From assembly GCA_910588775.1 (NCBI GenBank), contig CAJURH010000006.1, forward strand, positions 1-64,000: 64,000 bases of DNA, read 5' to 3'. The stretch comes from an uncultured Lachnospiraceae bacterium. Its GTDB lineage: Bacteria; Bacillota; Clostridia; Lachnospirales; Lachnospiraceae. A program made the position numbers and the translations under genes. Below, in pieces: positions 50,365-59,343 of this stretch; the first letter of the stretch is position 1; each line of letters opens with the position of its first letter. Below the pieces are notes generated by a model. It saw nothing but the letters and a program-made list of their open reading frames with translations, was not told the DNA's origin and ran no database searches.

Positions 50365-51582
50365 ATGAGATATTTTGAGAAGTCATCAAAATTAGACAAT
50401 GTATTGTACGATGTGCGTGGGCCGGTGGTGGAGGAAGCCAACCGGATGGAAGAAAATGGAATGGAAGTCATGAAGCTGAATATCGGCAATCCGGCTCCAT
50501 ATGGCTTTTCCGCGCCGGAGGAAGTGATTCTGGACATGATGAGTTCCGTCCGCGCCAGCCAGGGATATTCGGATTCCCGTGGGATTTTTTCCGCCAGGAA
50601 GGCCATTATGCAGTATTGCCAGTTAAAGGGAATTCCCGGCGTGACCATGAATGATATATACACGGGAAATGGGGTCAGTGAGCTGATTAATCTGTGTATG
50701 CAGGCATTGTTAAACGACGGGGATGAAGTTCTAATTCCGGCGCCGGATTATCCGCTGTGGACAGGGACGACGAACCTGGCCGGGGGAAAAGCGGTGCACT
50801 ATATCTGTGATGAGCAGGCGTGCTGGTACCCGGATATTGGAGATATGAAGAAGAAGATTACGGACCGCACCAAGGCCATTGTAATCATCAACCCCAATAA
50901 TCCCACAGGCGCGCTATACCCCAAGGCCATTCTGGAGCAGATTGTGGATCTTGCCCGGGAACATGACTTGATCTTGTTTTCCGATGAGATCTACGACCGT
51001 CTGGTGTTCGACGGGCAGGAGCATATTTCGCTGGCTTCTCTGGCTCCAGATCGGTTCTGCGTTACGTTTAACGGACTGTCTAAGTCCCATATGGTGGCCG
51101 GTTTCCGCGCCGGATGGATGGTTTTAAGTGGGCCGAAAGAACAGGCCCAGGGCTATATGGAAGGCATACGGATGCTTTCGAATATGCGTCTTTGTTCCAA
51201 TGTGCCGGCCCAGTCTATCATCCAGACATGCCTGGGTGGTTACCAGAGCGTACGGGAATATGTGCGTCCCGGCGGCCGAATCTATGAGCAGCGGGAGTTT
51301 ATTTATAAAGCTTTGACGGACATACCGGGGATTACGGCGGTGAAGCCCCAGGCGGCTTTTTATATTTTCCCGAAGATAGACGTGAAGAAGTTCAACATCA
51401 CCAACGATGAGCAATTCGCCCTGGACTTCCTGAAGTCTAAGAGGGCGCTTCTGGTCAGCGGCAGCGGCTTCAACTGGAAGAAGCCGGATCATTTCCGGAT
51501 TGTGTATCTGCCCTGCCTGGAGGATCTGGAAAAGGCGGTGGACAGGCTGAAGGATTTCCTGCGCACGTACCGTCAGAAATGA
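50365..51582 (+). CDS. Pyridoxal-phosphate aminotransferase (AlaA-like)
   Basis: Class I/II aminotransferase, 405 aa, that moves amino groups between glutamate/alanine and keto acids. The PLP Lys is in NGLSKSHMVAGFRAGW; the N-terminal MRYFEKSSKLDNVLYDVRGP and the IIINPNNPTGALYP loop are typical of the AlaA/YfdZ group. AAAGGAGG lies ahead of the ATG. Facing gdhA across a divergent region and followed directly by a DUF2752 gene whose start overlaps the stop. Substrate: alanine/2-oxoglutarate is the usual assignment in this family, but that is inference. Confidence 0.9.
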   Translation: MRYFEKSSKLDNVLYDVRGPVVEEANRMEENGMEVMKLNIGNPAPYGFSAPEEVILDMMSSVRASQGYSDSRGIFSARKAIMQYCQLKGIPGVTMNDIYTGNGVSELINLCMQALLNDGDEVLIPAPDYPLWTGTTNLAGGKAVHYICDEQACWYPDIGDMKKKITDRTKAIVIINPNNPTGALYPKAILEQIVDLAREHDLILFSDEIYDRLVFDGQEHISLASLAPDRFCVTFNGLSKSHMVAGFRAGWMVLSGPKEQAQGYMEGIRMLSNMRLCSNVPAQSIIQTCLGGYQSVREYVRPGGRIYEQREFIYKALTDIPGITAVKPQAAFYIFPKIDVKKFNITNDEQFALDFLKSKRALLVSGSGFNWKKPDHFRIVYLPCLEDLEKAVDRLKDFLRTYRQK

Positions 51583-52034
51583 AAATGAGAGAAGCGGGAA
51601 AGCGCGTTCTGGCAGATGTGCAAAATTATTACAGGGGCGCGCTGCTGGCGGCCGTATATGTGGGCGCGACGGGGGCGCTTGGCTTTCCGGTCTGTCCCAT
51701 GGTTCTTCTGACGGGCCTGCCTTGCCCGGGCTGCGGCATGACCCGGGCGGCCGCGCTTTTTCTACAGGGACGGTGGCTGAGGGCTTGGCAGATGCATCCT
51801 TTTTTCTATGCGTTGCTTCTCTTGGCGATTGTGGCGGCTGTCTTTCGCTATGGGATGGGCCGCGCGGCGCCAAGGATGCGCGCGCTTGTGTCCGCCACGC
51901 TTATATTGGCAGTGGGATTTTACGCATACCGTATGGCAAGATATTTTCCCGAACAGGAGCCCATGGTTTATTTTGAGGGCAATGCACTGCGCTTTGTGGC
52001 GCAATTAGTTGCACATTTACGGCGAATATGCTAA
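51579..52034 (+). CDS. DUF2752 membrane protein
   Basis: A 151-aa protein with about four membrane segments. The motif TGLPCPGCGMTRA near residue 45 and the QMHPFF block identify DUF2752, a family of unknown function. It overlaps the aminotransferase stop by 4 bases, so it is translated from the same messenger. A promoter for the next gene lies inside its 3' end. Confidence 0.85.
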   Translation: MKMREAGKRVLADVQNYYRGALLAAVYVGATGALGFPVCPMVLLTGLPCPGCGMTRAAALFLQGRWLRAWQMHPFFYALLLLAIVAAVFRYGMGRAAPRMRALVSATLILAVGFYAYRMARYFPEQEPMVYFEGNALRFVAQLVAHLRRIC

Positions 52035-52037
52035 ACT
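52009..52037 (+). promoter_or_regulatory. Promoter of the 96-aa membrane protein gene
   Basis: TTGCAC (52009-52014), 17-base spacer, TAAACT (52032-52037), overlapping the end of the DUF2752 gene. Confidence 0.45.
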
Positions 52038-52075
52038 GATACTGTACTGTCGATAAATTTTGAGGAGGATAAGAG

Positions 52076-52366
52076 ATGGACGAGAAAAATATGCAAAGTC
52101 CGCAGGATTACTATGCGGGTCCGGAGATGGAGCCGGTTATGGGCGTTGGGCAATGGTTGGTTACCTTGCTGGTTATGTCTATTCCATGCGTGAATATTGT
52201 GATGCTTTTTGTGTGGGGATTCGGAGGGGGAAACCAGACAAGAGCTAATTACTGCAAAGCTTATCTAATCTGGTTCGTCATATTTACTGTGCTGACGCTG
52301 GTTCTGTCTATGTTATTCGGAGCTGCTATGTCAGCAGCAATAACCAGCAGCATGGGTAGTCTGTAA
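52076..52366 (+). CDS. Small two-helix membrane protein, unknown function
   Basis: A 96-aa protein. A polar, Tyr/Pro-containing N-terminus (MDEKNMQSPQDYYAGPEMEP) precedes two hydrophobic segments (about residues 27-50 and 63-90) joined by a charged loop. No family is recognised. GGAGGATAAGAG precedes the ATG. It sits 30 bp ahead of the citrate synthase gene and may share a transcript with it. Confidence 0.7.
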   Translation: MDEKNMQSPQDYYAGPEMEPVMGVGQWLVTLLVMSIPCVNIVMLFVWGFGGGNQTRANYCKAYLIWFVIFTVLTLVLSMLFGAAMSAAITSSMGSL

Positions 52367-52396
52367 AGGAGTGGATAAGCGGAAAGGAGTGTTTGA

Positions 52397-53758
52397 ATGT
52401 CAGGATTCAATATGAAGGTAACGCCGGAAATCGCACGTTTGACGGATATCTGCTTTGAAAACAGTCGGATCCCCGTGGAACTGTATGGGAAGTATGACGT
52501 AAAAAGAGGCTTGAGGGATCTGAATGGCCAAGGCGTTCTGGCAGGACTTACGAAAATTTCTAATGTGCAAGCCTACCGTGAAGAGAATGGGAAAAAGATT
52601 CCCTGTGAAGGCGAATTGTATTACCGGGGAATCAACGTGGAAGATTTGACCCAGGGATTCATTCAGGATGGGCGGCTGGGTTTTGAGGAAGTCACGTATC
52701 TGTTGTTATTTGGACGGTTGCCGGATACGACAGAGCTGGATAATTTTAAGCAGCAGTTGGCTTCCCAGCGTTCGCTGCCCCGCAATTTTGTCCGTGACGT
52801 AATTATGAAAGCGCCAAGCAAAGATATGATGAATACCCTGTCCCGGAGTGTTCTTACTTTATATTCTTATGACAGCAATCCGGAAGATATTTCTCTGCCA
52901 AATGTCTTGCGCCAGTGTCTGAATTTAATCAGCGTTTTTCCTATGTTGTCTGTTTATGGTTATCAGGCTTATAATCATTATATCAAAGGGAAGAGCTTGT
53001 ACATTCATCACCCTTCCCGCGAATTGTCCACAGCGGAAAATATACTGCGTTTGTTAAGGCCGGATAAAAAGTATACGGAACTGGAAGCGACAATCCTGGA
53101 TCTGGCATTGATCCTGCATATGGAGCATGGTGGCGGTAATAACTCCACCTTTACCACCCATGTAGTGTCTTCTTCCGGCACGGATACGTATTCGGCCATT
53201 GCCGCCGCTCTGGGTTCCTTAAAGGGGCCGAAACATGGCGGCGCCAATATTAAAGTAGTCAAGATGTTCAAGCATATGGAAGAACATTTGACGGATTATG
53301 CAGATGAGGAACAGGTAACCGATTATCTGCGCAAACTGTTGCACAAGGAAACTTTTGACAAACGGGGATTGATCTACGGCATCGGGCATGCCATTTATTC
53401 CATATCCGACCCCCGCGCCCAGATATTCAAAGGGTTTGTGGAGAAACTGGCGGAGGAAAAGGGACGGCACGAGGAATATGAGCTGTACAGTATGGTGGAG
53501 CGTCTGGCTCCGAAAGTGATTGGGGAGGAGCGACATATCTACAAAGGCGTCAGCGCCAATGTGGACTTTTACAGTGGCTTTGTATACAGTATGCTGGATC
53601 TTCCCATGGAGCTTTACACGCCTATGTTCGCCATTGCGCGTATTGTGGGATGGAGCGCCCACCGCATGGAAGAGCTGATTAACACGGATAAGATTATCCG
53701 TCCCGCATACAAAAACGTACAGGAAGCTGTGAACTACTGTGCGTTGTCAGAACGTTAG
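52397..53758 (+). CDS. gltA: Citrate synthase
   Basis: Condenses acetyl-CoA and oxaloacetate to citrate, feeding 2-oxoglutarate and glutamate synthesis; gdhA lies about 2 kb away. Catalytic histidines are in MEHGGGNNSTFTTHV and GIGHAIYSISDPRA, with the Asp in VNADFYSG-like SANVDFYSGFVYSML. Length 453 aa and the N-terminal MSGFNMKVTPEIARLT match the clostridial citrate/2-methylcitrate synthase group. AAAGGAG precedes the ATG. A patatin gene follows 12 bp after its stop. Confidence 0.94.
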   Translation: MSGFNMKVTPEIARLTDICFENSRIPVELYGKYDVKRGLRDLNGQGVLAGLTKISNVQAYREENGKKIPCEGELYYRGINVEDLTQGFIQDGRLGFEEVTYLLLFGRLPDTTELDNFKQQLASQRSLPRNFVRDVIMKAPSKDMMNTLSRSVLTLYSYDSNPEDISLPNVLRQCLNLISVFPMLSVYGYQAYNHYIKGKSLYIHHPSRELSTAENILRLLRPDKKYTELEATILDLALILHMEHGGGNNSTFTTHVVSSSGTDTYSAIAAALGSLKGPKHGGANIKVVKMFKHMEEHLTDYADEEQVTDYLRKLLHKETFDKRGLIYGIGHAIYSISDPRAQIFKGFVEKLAEEKGRHEEYELYSMVERLAPKVIGEERHIYKGVSANVDFYSGFVYSMLDLPMELYTPMFAIARIVGWSAHRMEELINTDKIIRPAYKNVQEAVNYCALSER

Positions 53759-53770
53759 GGAGTGTGGAGT

Positions 53771-54637
53771 ATGGCAGATATAGATGTGCACGGCGTTGGC
53801 CTGGTGTTGGAAGGCGGAGCCACCCGGGGTGTGTTCACTTCCGGGGTTTTGGACTATCTGATGGAACGGGAATTGTACCTGCCCTATGTGGCGGGCGTGT
53901 CCGCTGGGGCCTGCAACGCGGTGGATTATGTGTCCCGGCAGGTTGGCCGCACCAGAGACTGTATGATACACAACGAAAAGGAATACAGATATATCAGTTT
54001 AAAGCACACGCTGAAAACCAGGAATTTGTTTGATATGGATATGGTCTTTGACAAGTATCCCAATGAGATTTTTCCTTTTGATTACGAGACATATTTTCAT
54101 TCGCCTCTGCGCTGCGAGCTGGCAGTGACCAACTGTCTGACAGGCAGGGCGGAATATCTGGATGAACGCACAGACAGAAAGAGACTGATGGACATCTGCA
54201 GGGCTTCCAGCAGCGTGCCGGTGGCAAGCCCTATGGTGTGGGTGGATGGAACGCCGTATCTGGACGGAGGGATTGCGGACTCCATTCCGATTATACGTTC
54301 TCTGAAGCTGGGAAATAAGAAAAATGTGATTGTCCTCACTAGGAGAGCCGGGTACCGTAAGCGCCCCATTCGCAAAAGCCGTCCGTTGTATATGGCTATG
54401 TATAAAAATTATCCCAACCTGATTAAGGCGGCGCTGCGCAGGGCTTATGTCTACAACAAGACGCTTTCTTATATTGAGAAATGGGAATCGCAGGGCAAGG
54501 TGTTCGTAATCCGGCCGAAGAGGAAAACGGTGTCCAGAACAGAGAGAGACTGTGAGGTTTTGACTGCGTTTTATCAGCACGGATACGATTTGATGGAGGA
54601 GAGCTATGAGAAGCTGTTGGAGTATTTGGAGCGATGA
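53771..54637 (+). CDS. Patatin-like phospholipase
   Basis: Acyl hydrolase of the patatin fold. The nucleophile Ser is in VAGVSAGACNAVDYV (GxSxG) and the catalytic Asp in YLDGGIADSIP (DGG). The N-terminal LVLEGGATRGVFTSG is the oxyanion glycine motif. The start at 53771 is chosen because AGGGAG lies 8 bases upstream; the frame is open 9 bases further. Length 288 aa. The stop overlaps the ATG of the following fusion gene by 4 bases, so translation is coupled. The lipid substrate is unknown. Confidence 0.93.
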   Translation: MADIDVHGVGLVLEGGATRGVFTSGVLDYLMERELYLPYVAGVSAGACNAVDYVSRQVGRTRDCMIHNEKEYRYISLKHTLKTRNLFDMDMVFDKYPNEIFPFDYETYFHSPLRCELAVTNCLTGRAEYLDERTDRKRLMDICRASSSVPVASPMVWVDGTPYLDGGIADSIPIIRSLKLGNKKNVIVLTRRAGYRKRPIRKSRPLYMAMYKNYPNLIKAALRRAYVYNKTLSYIEKWESQGKVFVIRPKRKTVSRTERDCEVLTAFYQHGYDLMEESYEKLLEYLER

Positions 54638-56013
54638 GAGACAATAAGGCGGGGATTCTGGCAAGTATAGGGCTTCTGACGGCGGCGGCCATCTGGGGTT
54701 TCGCCTTTGTGGTGGTGAAAAATTCCCTGGATGTGGTCCCACCCACGTATATGCTGGCTTTTCGTTTCTCCATCGCGGCTATTTTGCTGGCTTTGATTTG
54801 CTACAGGAAACTGCAAAACCTGAAAAAGGGCACGATAAGAAACGGCGCCGTTCTGGGATTCTGGCTCTTTTTCAGTTATCTGGTCCAGACCATTGGCTGT
54901 CAGTATACCACGGCTGGGAAGAACGCTTTTTTGACTTCCGCATACGTGGTTATCGTTCCGTTTCTTGGGTGGCTGCTTTTTCGGAAAAGGCCGGATGGGT
55001 TCTGCATGGCGGCCGCTTTTTTGGCGGTGATAGGCATGGGGATGCTATCCTTGCAGGGCGACTTGTCTGTGAACATAGGGGATGTCCTTACATTAATCTG
55101 TGCGGTGGGATTCGCGTTTCATATGATATACATTGACCGGTATGCCAAGAGTGGAGATCCGGTGGTTTTGACCGTTTTGCAGTTGGCTTTCGCCGCGTTG
55201 TTTTCCTGGATTCTGGCGCCGTTTTTGGACGGTGGCTTTCCGGTGGGGGCGTTTGAGGCGGATATCATTGGCGCCATGCTCTATCTGGGAATTTTCAGCA
55301 CGATGCTGGGTTTTTTGCTCCAGAATGTGGGGCAAAAATATACGCCGCCCAATACAGCGTCTTTGCTATTGTCCATGGAATCTGTTTTCGGCGTATTGTT
55401 TTCCGCGCTGCTTTTGGGAGAGCGAATGACAGGGCGGATGCTGGCTGGTTGCGTTCTGCTGTTTATAGCTGTATTGCTGGCAGAAACAAAGTTGTCTTTT
55501 CTTTCGAAAATTTTTGTCGTTTTTTATCCAGATGATTATATGGATTCTGCGTATGAGATTGATTACGAAGGGCTTTACCAGGAAGGATACAGAGGCGTCC
55601 TTTTTGATATTGACAATACGCTGGCCACCCATGGAGGTCCGGCGGATTCCCGGGTTGTGGAATTATTTCAGCGACTTCGGCGGATAGGCTTTCGCAGTTG
55701 TCTGCTTTCCAATAACAAGCGCGAGCGGGTAGAGTCCTTTAATGACTCTATCGGCGGTTATTTCATTGAAGACGCCCATAAGCCCTCGGCGCGAGGCTAC
55801 GAAAAAGGCATGGAGCTGATGGGCACGGCGCAGGAGAATACGCTGTTTGTGGGAGATCAGATTTTCACGGATATTTATGGCGCGAAAAGAGCCGGAATAA
55901 GGAATATTTTGGTAAAACCCATTCATCCAAAAGAAGAAATACAAATTGTTTTAAAAAGATACCTGGAGAGGATAGTCTTACATTTTTATAAGATACAGAG
56001 GGGGAAACTTTAA
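54634..56013 (+). CDS. Fusion of a DMT-family transporter and a YqeG-type HAD phosphatase
   Basis: One uninterrupted frame of 459 residues. Residues 1-290 carry about ten transmembrane helices of the EamA drug/metabolite transporter type (WGFAFVVVKNSLDVVPPTYM, SYLVQTIGCQYTTAGKNAF). Residues 290-459 are a YqeG-like HAD-IIIA phosphatase (VFYPDDYMDSAYEIDYEG, motif I FDIDNTLATHG, motif II LLSNNKRERV, HKPSARGY and motif IV VGDQIFTDIYGAK). YqeG is normally a separate cytosolic protein of about 170 aa. There is no ATG or ribosome binding site at the join, so a true fusion is favoured over two genes. It overlaps the patatin gene by 4 bp and aroK begins 1 bp after its stop. Confidence 0.85.
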   Translation: MRDNKAGILASIGLLTAAAIWGFAFVVVKNSLDVVPPTYMLAFRFSIAAILLALICYRKLQNLKKGTIRNGAVLGFWLFFSYLVQTIGCQYTTAGKNAFLTSAYVVIVPFLGWLLFRKRPDGFCMAAAFLAVIGMGMLSLQGDLSVNIGDVLTLICAVGFAFHMIYIDRYAKSGDPVVLTVLQLAFAALFSWILAPFLDGGFPVGAFEADIIGAMLYLGIFSTMLGFLLQNVGQKYTPPNTASLLLSMESVFGVLFSALLLGERMTGRMLAGCVLLFIAVLLAETKLSFLSKIFVVFYPDDYMDSAYEIDYEGLYQEGYRGVLFDIDNTLATHGGPADSRVVELFQRLRRIGFRSCLLSNNKRERVESFNDSIGGYFIEDAHKPSARGYEKGMELMGTAQENTLFVGDQIFTDIYGAKRAGIRNILVKPIHPKEEIQIVLKRYLERIVLHFYKIQRGKL

Positions 56014-56014
56014 G

Positions 56015-56563
56015 ATGAGACACATTGTACTGATTGGATTTATGGGCTCCGGGAAGACGAAGACAGGGAAGTGTCTGGCAGAAGAGTTGGGGTACCAGTT
56101 TGTAGATGTGGATAAGAAAATCACAACCGAAATGAAAATGAGCGTGACAGATATTTTCAGTCGTTTCGGGGAAGTTTTTTTCCGGGCGCTGGAGACCAAA
56201 GCCATTAAGGAGCTGCGGCAGTTGGAACAAAGCGCGGTGATCTCGGTGGGCGGCGGCCTTCCCATGCAGAAGCAGAACCACAAGTATCTGAAGCAACTGG
56301 GAGCTGTCATTTATTTGAAAGGCACCGTGGAAACGCTGAAGAAGCGGCTGGAAGGAGATCGGACCCGGCCTCTGCTGGAAGGGGCGGACCTGGAAGGGAA
56401 AATCCGTAGAATGCTCACGGCAAGAGAGCCGGTTTATGAAAAGCTGGCGGACATTACCGTTACCACCGGCAACCAGCCGCTACAGCAGTTGGTGCAGGAA
56501 ATCGCGCAGAAGTGGAAAGAGTATGAAATCCAGTATTTACTGAATAGCAAAAGCCATGTATAA
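56015..56563 (+). CDS. aroK: Shikimate kinase
   Basis: Phosphorylates shikimate in aromatic amino acid synthesis. Walker A GFMGSGKTKTG, shikimate-binding Asp in VDVDKKIT, FGEVFFRALET, GGG triad in SVGGGLPM, DRTRPLL lid Arg and REPVYEKLADI are all seen. Length 182 aa is typical. It begins one base after the fusion gene stop, with GGGGG upstream, so they form an operon. YqeG-like and aro genes are neighbours in several Firmicutes, which supports the assignment of the fused phosphatase half. Confidence 0.95.
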   Translation: MRHIVLIGFMGSGKTKTGKCLAEELGYQFVDVDKKITTEMKMSVTDIFSRFGEVFFRALETKAIKELRQLEQSAVISVGGGLPMQKQNHKYLKQLGAVIYLKGTVETLKKRLEGDRTRPLLEGADLEGKIRRMLTAREPVYEKLADITVTTGNQPLQQLVQEIAQKWKEYEIQYLLNSKSHV

Positions 56564-56569
56564 TGAAAT

Positions 56570-56640
56570 CGCTGTGATAATGATTCAGCGGTAGTGTTTC
56601 GTGGGGGCGCATGGGCGAAGAGAGGCCCCGCAGAAGATTA
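56570..56640 (+). promoter_or_regulatory. Hairpin-rich leader between aroK and efp
   Basis: Two potential hairpins, CGCTG/CAGCG (56570-56574, 56586-56590) and GGGGC/GCCCC (about 56604-56628), lie in the 91-bp gap. Neither has a T-tract. A role in efp expression is only a possibility. Confidence 0.3.
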
Positions 56641-56654
56641 AGGAGGAGAGACAG

Positions 56655-57212
56655 ATGATTTCAGCAGGAGATTTTAGAAACGGCGTGACGCTGGAGATTG
56701 ATGGAAATGTAGTGCAGATTGTGGAGTTTCAGCATGTGAAACCGGGGAAAGGCGCAGCTTTCGTACGGACAAAGTATAAGAATATTATTACAGGGGCTGT
56801 TTTGGAAAAATCTTTCCGGCCCACAGAAAAGTTCCCTGCCGCACGGATTGAGCGCGTGGATATGCAGTATTTATACAACGACGGCGAGCTCTATTATTTC
56901 ATGGATAACAATACCTATGAACAGATTGGTCTGAACCAGGAGACGATCGGGGAAGCGCTGAAGTTTATCAAGGAAAATGAGATGGTGAAAGTGTGTTCCT
57001 ATAATGGCAACGTGTTTGCCGTAGAGCCGCCTCTCTTTGTGGAATTGGAGATTACGGAGACGGAACCGGGCTTTAAAGGGGATACCGCTCAGGGAGCCAC
57101 CAAGCCAGCGACAGTGGAAACCGGGGCTACCGTTTATGTGCCGCTCTTTGTGGACCAGGGAGATAAAATCAAGATTGACACCAGAAGTGGAGAATATTTA
57201 TCCCGGGTATAA
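56655..57212 (+). CDS. efp: Translation elongation factor P
   Basis: Rescues ribosomes stalled at polyproline stretches. Three OB-like domains: KOW-like domain I (MISAGDFRNGVTLEIDGNVV) with the tip Lys in KPGKGAAFVR (Lys32 region), then domains II and III (ITETEPGFKGDTAQGATKPA and DKIKIDTRSGEYLSRV). AGGAGG precedes the ATG at 56655; an upstream in-frame extension of 18 codons overlaps the leader. Length 185 aa is standard. No modification enzyme gene is next to it. Confidence 0.97.
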   Translation: MISAGDFRNGVTLEIDGNVVQIVEFQHVKPGKGAAFVRTKYKNIITGAVLEKSFRPTEKFPAARIERVDMQYLYNDGELYYFMDNNTYEQIGLNQETIGEALKFIKENEMVKVCSYNGNVFAVEPPLFVELEITETEPGFKGDTAQGATKPATVETGATVYVPLFVDQGDKIKIDTRSGEYLSRV

Positions 57213-57425
57213 AGTGGATGGACGCATGGCGTTGCTGCGTATGAAAAAAAGCGCGGCAACGTCTGGATTATGAAATAAATATAAACTTTTCTGCACGCTT
57301 CTGGACATTGAGGCGGCTTCATGGTATTCTATTGACAGAACATTTCTGTGTTATCCGCACATTCGTGCATAATGTTCCAACTCTTTAGTCGAAGATAAGA
57401 TTTTTTTTGTAGAAAGGATGGTTGT
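57213..57425. other. Gap between efp and the DUF5688 gene
   Basis: About 213 bases. A 10-bp wobble-paired hairpin (CGTTGCTGCG with CGCGGCAACG, about 57230-57262) lies just after efp but lacks a T-tract; TTGACA at 57332-57337 has no matching -10 at the right distance. Nothing else is clear. Confidence 0.4.
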
Positions 57426-58031
57426 TTGCATACGAAAAATTTAAAAAACGAGATACTTTTTCAGGTAATCAGTGCAACTAGAAACCGGGATTTGTTGGAG
57501 CAAGCGCCTCACGATGTATACTTAGACCTTGCCATTGTATATTTTTATATGGAGGAGGGAGCCGATTGTCGGAAAAGGGTTTTGCTGTTCAATAATGAGC
57601 AGATGCGCAGATACAGCGTGACGAAAGAAGAGTTGAAGGAATGGGCCATGGTCAATACGCCCCGTCTTCTTCCCGTGTCTTTTCATTCTATGGAGCATGT
57701 GATGCGGGAATTTCAGCTTTGGGACTCCATGGGGGAGGGAACCCAGTGGGCGCCTATGTATGTGCTTTCCAATGTGAAAATGTTTCTCGGCTCCGCTTGT
57801 CTTTTCTATCCGAAAGTTCTGTCATCCATTCGAAACACGGTGCAGGCGGATTTCTATATTCTTCCCAGCAGTATTCATGAGTGCATTATCTTACCCATGT
57901 CGGACGCATATACCAAGAGTGAATTAGAAAAAATCGTGTATGAGGTGAACATTACACAAGTTCCGGAACAGGAAATCCTGTCGAATTATGTATATATTTA
58001 CCAAAAAAGCACGCAAAAATTTTCTAAATAA
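57426..58031 (+). CDS. DUF5688 family protein (TTG start)
   Basis: A 201-aa soluble protein resembling the DUF5688 family of clostridial proteins, function unknown. The frame begins at TTG with AAAGGATGG 6 bases upstream, and no better start lies inside the first 30 residues. Blocks seen: AIVYFYMEEGADCRKRVLL and the C-terminal FYILPSSIHECIILP. There are no membrane helices. It stands alone between efp and the tRNA gene. Confidence 0.7.
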   Translation: MHTKNLKNEILFQVISATRNRDLLEQAPHDVYLDLAIVYFYMEEGADCRKRVLLFNNEQMRRYSVTKEELKEWAMVNTPRLLPVSFHSMEHVMREFQLWDSMGEGTQWAPMYVLSNVKMFLGSACLFYPKVLSSIRNTVQADFYILPSSIHECIILPMSDAYTKSELEKIVYEVNITQVPEQEILSNYVYIYQKSTQKFSK

Positions 58032-58062
58032 TTGAAAAAATTCCGAATTTCTTTTTCTTAGC

Positions 58063-58091
58063 TTTACAAATGAATGCGGATGTGCTATTAT
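58063..58091 (+). promoter_or_regulatory. Promoter of tRNA-Arg
   Basis: TTTACA (58063-58068), 17-base spacer, TATTAT (58086-58091), 33 bases ahead of the tRNA. Confidence 0.6.
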
Positions 58092-58123
58092 ACATTGAGT
58101 ATAAATTGCAGATTGCAATATAG

Positions 58124-58196
58124 GCATCCGTAGCTCAGGGGATAGAGCAGTGGTTTCCGGTGCCACGTGTCGGGGGTTCGAATCCCTCCGGATGTG
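58124..58196 (+). tRNA. tRNA-Arg (anticodon CCG)
   Basis: A cloverleaf of 73 bases: acceptor GCATCCG pairs with CGGATGT (one G-T), D arm GCTC/GAGC, anticodon arm GTGGT/GCCAC with the loop TTCCGGT giving anticodon CCG, variable GTGTC and a T arm GGGGG/CCCTC around TTCGAAT. Discriminator G; CCA is not encoded. A promoter lies upstream. It decodes CGG. Confidence 0.93.
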
Positions 58197-58316
58197 TTTC
58201 CTCGTTTTATTAAACAGATTGACGAAGTGTGTGTTTGAGATAGTTTATTGCACAATTTTACATGGAAGTTGTCCGTGGAAGATGGTTTCCAGGCACGCTC
58301 CAGGGTGAAGGGGGGA

Positions 58317-59279
58317 ATGGCTGTGGATAATTTCAGAGAGTGGTTGTCCGATAATCTCCGCTATATCATATTAGTAGTGGTGGGGGCAGTAGTGGTGGTT
58401 GCGCTGTTCTTCGGCGTACGCGCTTTTACAAGTTCGGATAAGAAAGATGCAGCCTCATCGAATCAGGCGAATGCCCAATCAGGGAACCAGCAGAATTCTG
58501 CAAATCAGGCGGTGTCCGACAATGTTTCGGCGGACGCATTGGAAAAAGATGCAATTCCAGAAGTGAACGAGCTGGTGCAGGCATATTATAAGGCGCTGGG
58601 TGAGAAGAACATAGAATCGTTGAAAGAAGTTGTGAAAGACTTAGATCCTGCGGAAGAGAGTAAGATTGCCAATACGAAATATATAGAGAGCTATGAGAAC
58701 GTAGAGGTGTACACGAAGAAGGGACTGGAGGAAGGAACATATGTGGTTTTCGCCAGTTTTGCCTATAAGTGTACAGATGTGGAGACTCCGGCTCCCGCAT
58801 TGAGTCAGTTATATGTGGTGACGGATGAGGACGGCAAATTGTGGATTTCCGCAGAGGCAGTGGGTGATCCGCAGATTCAGGCCTATGTGAATACGATTAT
58901 GAGTCAGGCGGATGTGATTCAGCTTCGCAATAATGTACAAGCCGCCTATGACCAGGCGCAGGCCAATGATCCACAGTTGAAAGCGTTTCTGGAGAGTTTA
59001 GGAGGCGAAGATTCCGGCACGCCGGTGCCGCAGCAGGCTGACAGCGCATCGGGGAATGATGCGGCAGGGCAGGATATGGCAAATACGAATACGGCGTCAG
59101 AAGGTACAATGACAGCGATTGATGATTGTAATGTGCGTATGGCGGCGGAATCTGGCACAGATATTGTGACGGTGGTGCCAGCCGGTGAACAGGTAAATGT
59201 GCTTGGCCAGGAAAATGGTTGGGTGCAGATTGAATACGGCGGCATTGTGGGGTATGTATACCAGGATTTGCTTCAATAG
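58317..59279 (+). CDS. Membrane-anchored protein with C-terminal SH3b domain
   Basis: A 320-aa protein with a single helix near the N-terminus (about residues 15-38: IILVVVGAVVVVALFFGV), a Ser/Asn/Gln-rich linker (about 40-75), a middle region with an NTF2-like look (about 85-210: EVNELVQAYYKALGEKNIES) and a C-terminal bacterial SH3 domain (CNVRMAAESGTDIVTVVPAG to the end). The start at 58317 is chosen because GAAGGGGG lies just upstream; 23 extra codons are open before it. It is probably displayed outside the membrane and may bind wall peptides. A strong terminator follows. Confidence 0.75.
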   Translation: MAVDNFREWLSDNLRYIILVVVGAVVVVALFFGVRAFTSSDKKDAASSNQANAQSGNQQNSANQAVSDNVSADALEKDAIPEVNELVQAYYKALGEKNIESLKEVVKDLDPAEESKIANTKYIESYENVEVYTKKGLEEGTYVVFASFAYKCTDVETPAPALSQLYVVTDEDGKLWISAEAVGDPQIQAYVNTIMSQADVIQLRNNVQAAYDQAQANDPQLKAFLESLGGEDSGTPVPQQADSASGNDAAGQDMANTNTASEGTMTAIDDCNVRMAAESGTDIVTVVPAGEQVNVLGQENGWVQIEYGGIVGYVYQDLLQ

Positions 59280-59308
59280 TGGAACATAAATGGAATTGAT
59301 ATTGAAAG

Positions 59309-59343
59309 AGGTATGGTGAGTTTTGCACCATGCCTTTTATCTT
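59309..59343 (+). terminator. Terminator after the SH3b gene
   Basis: AGGTATGGTG (59309-59318) pairs with CACCATGCCT (59326-59335), one G-T wobble, followed by TTTTAT. The U-tract is shared with the inverted repeat described next. Confidence 0.75.
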
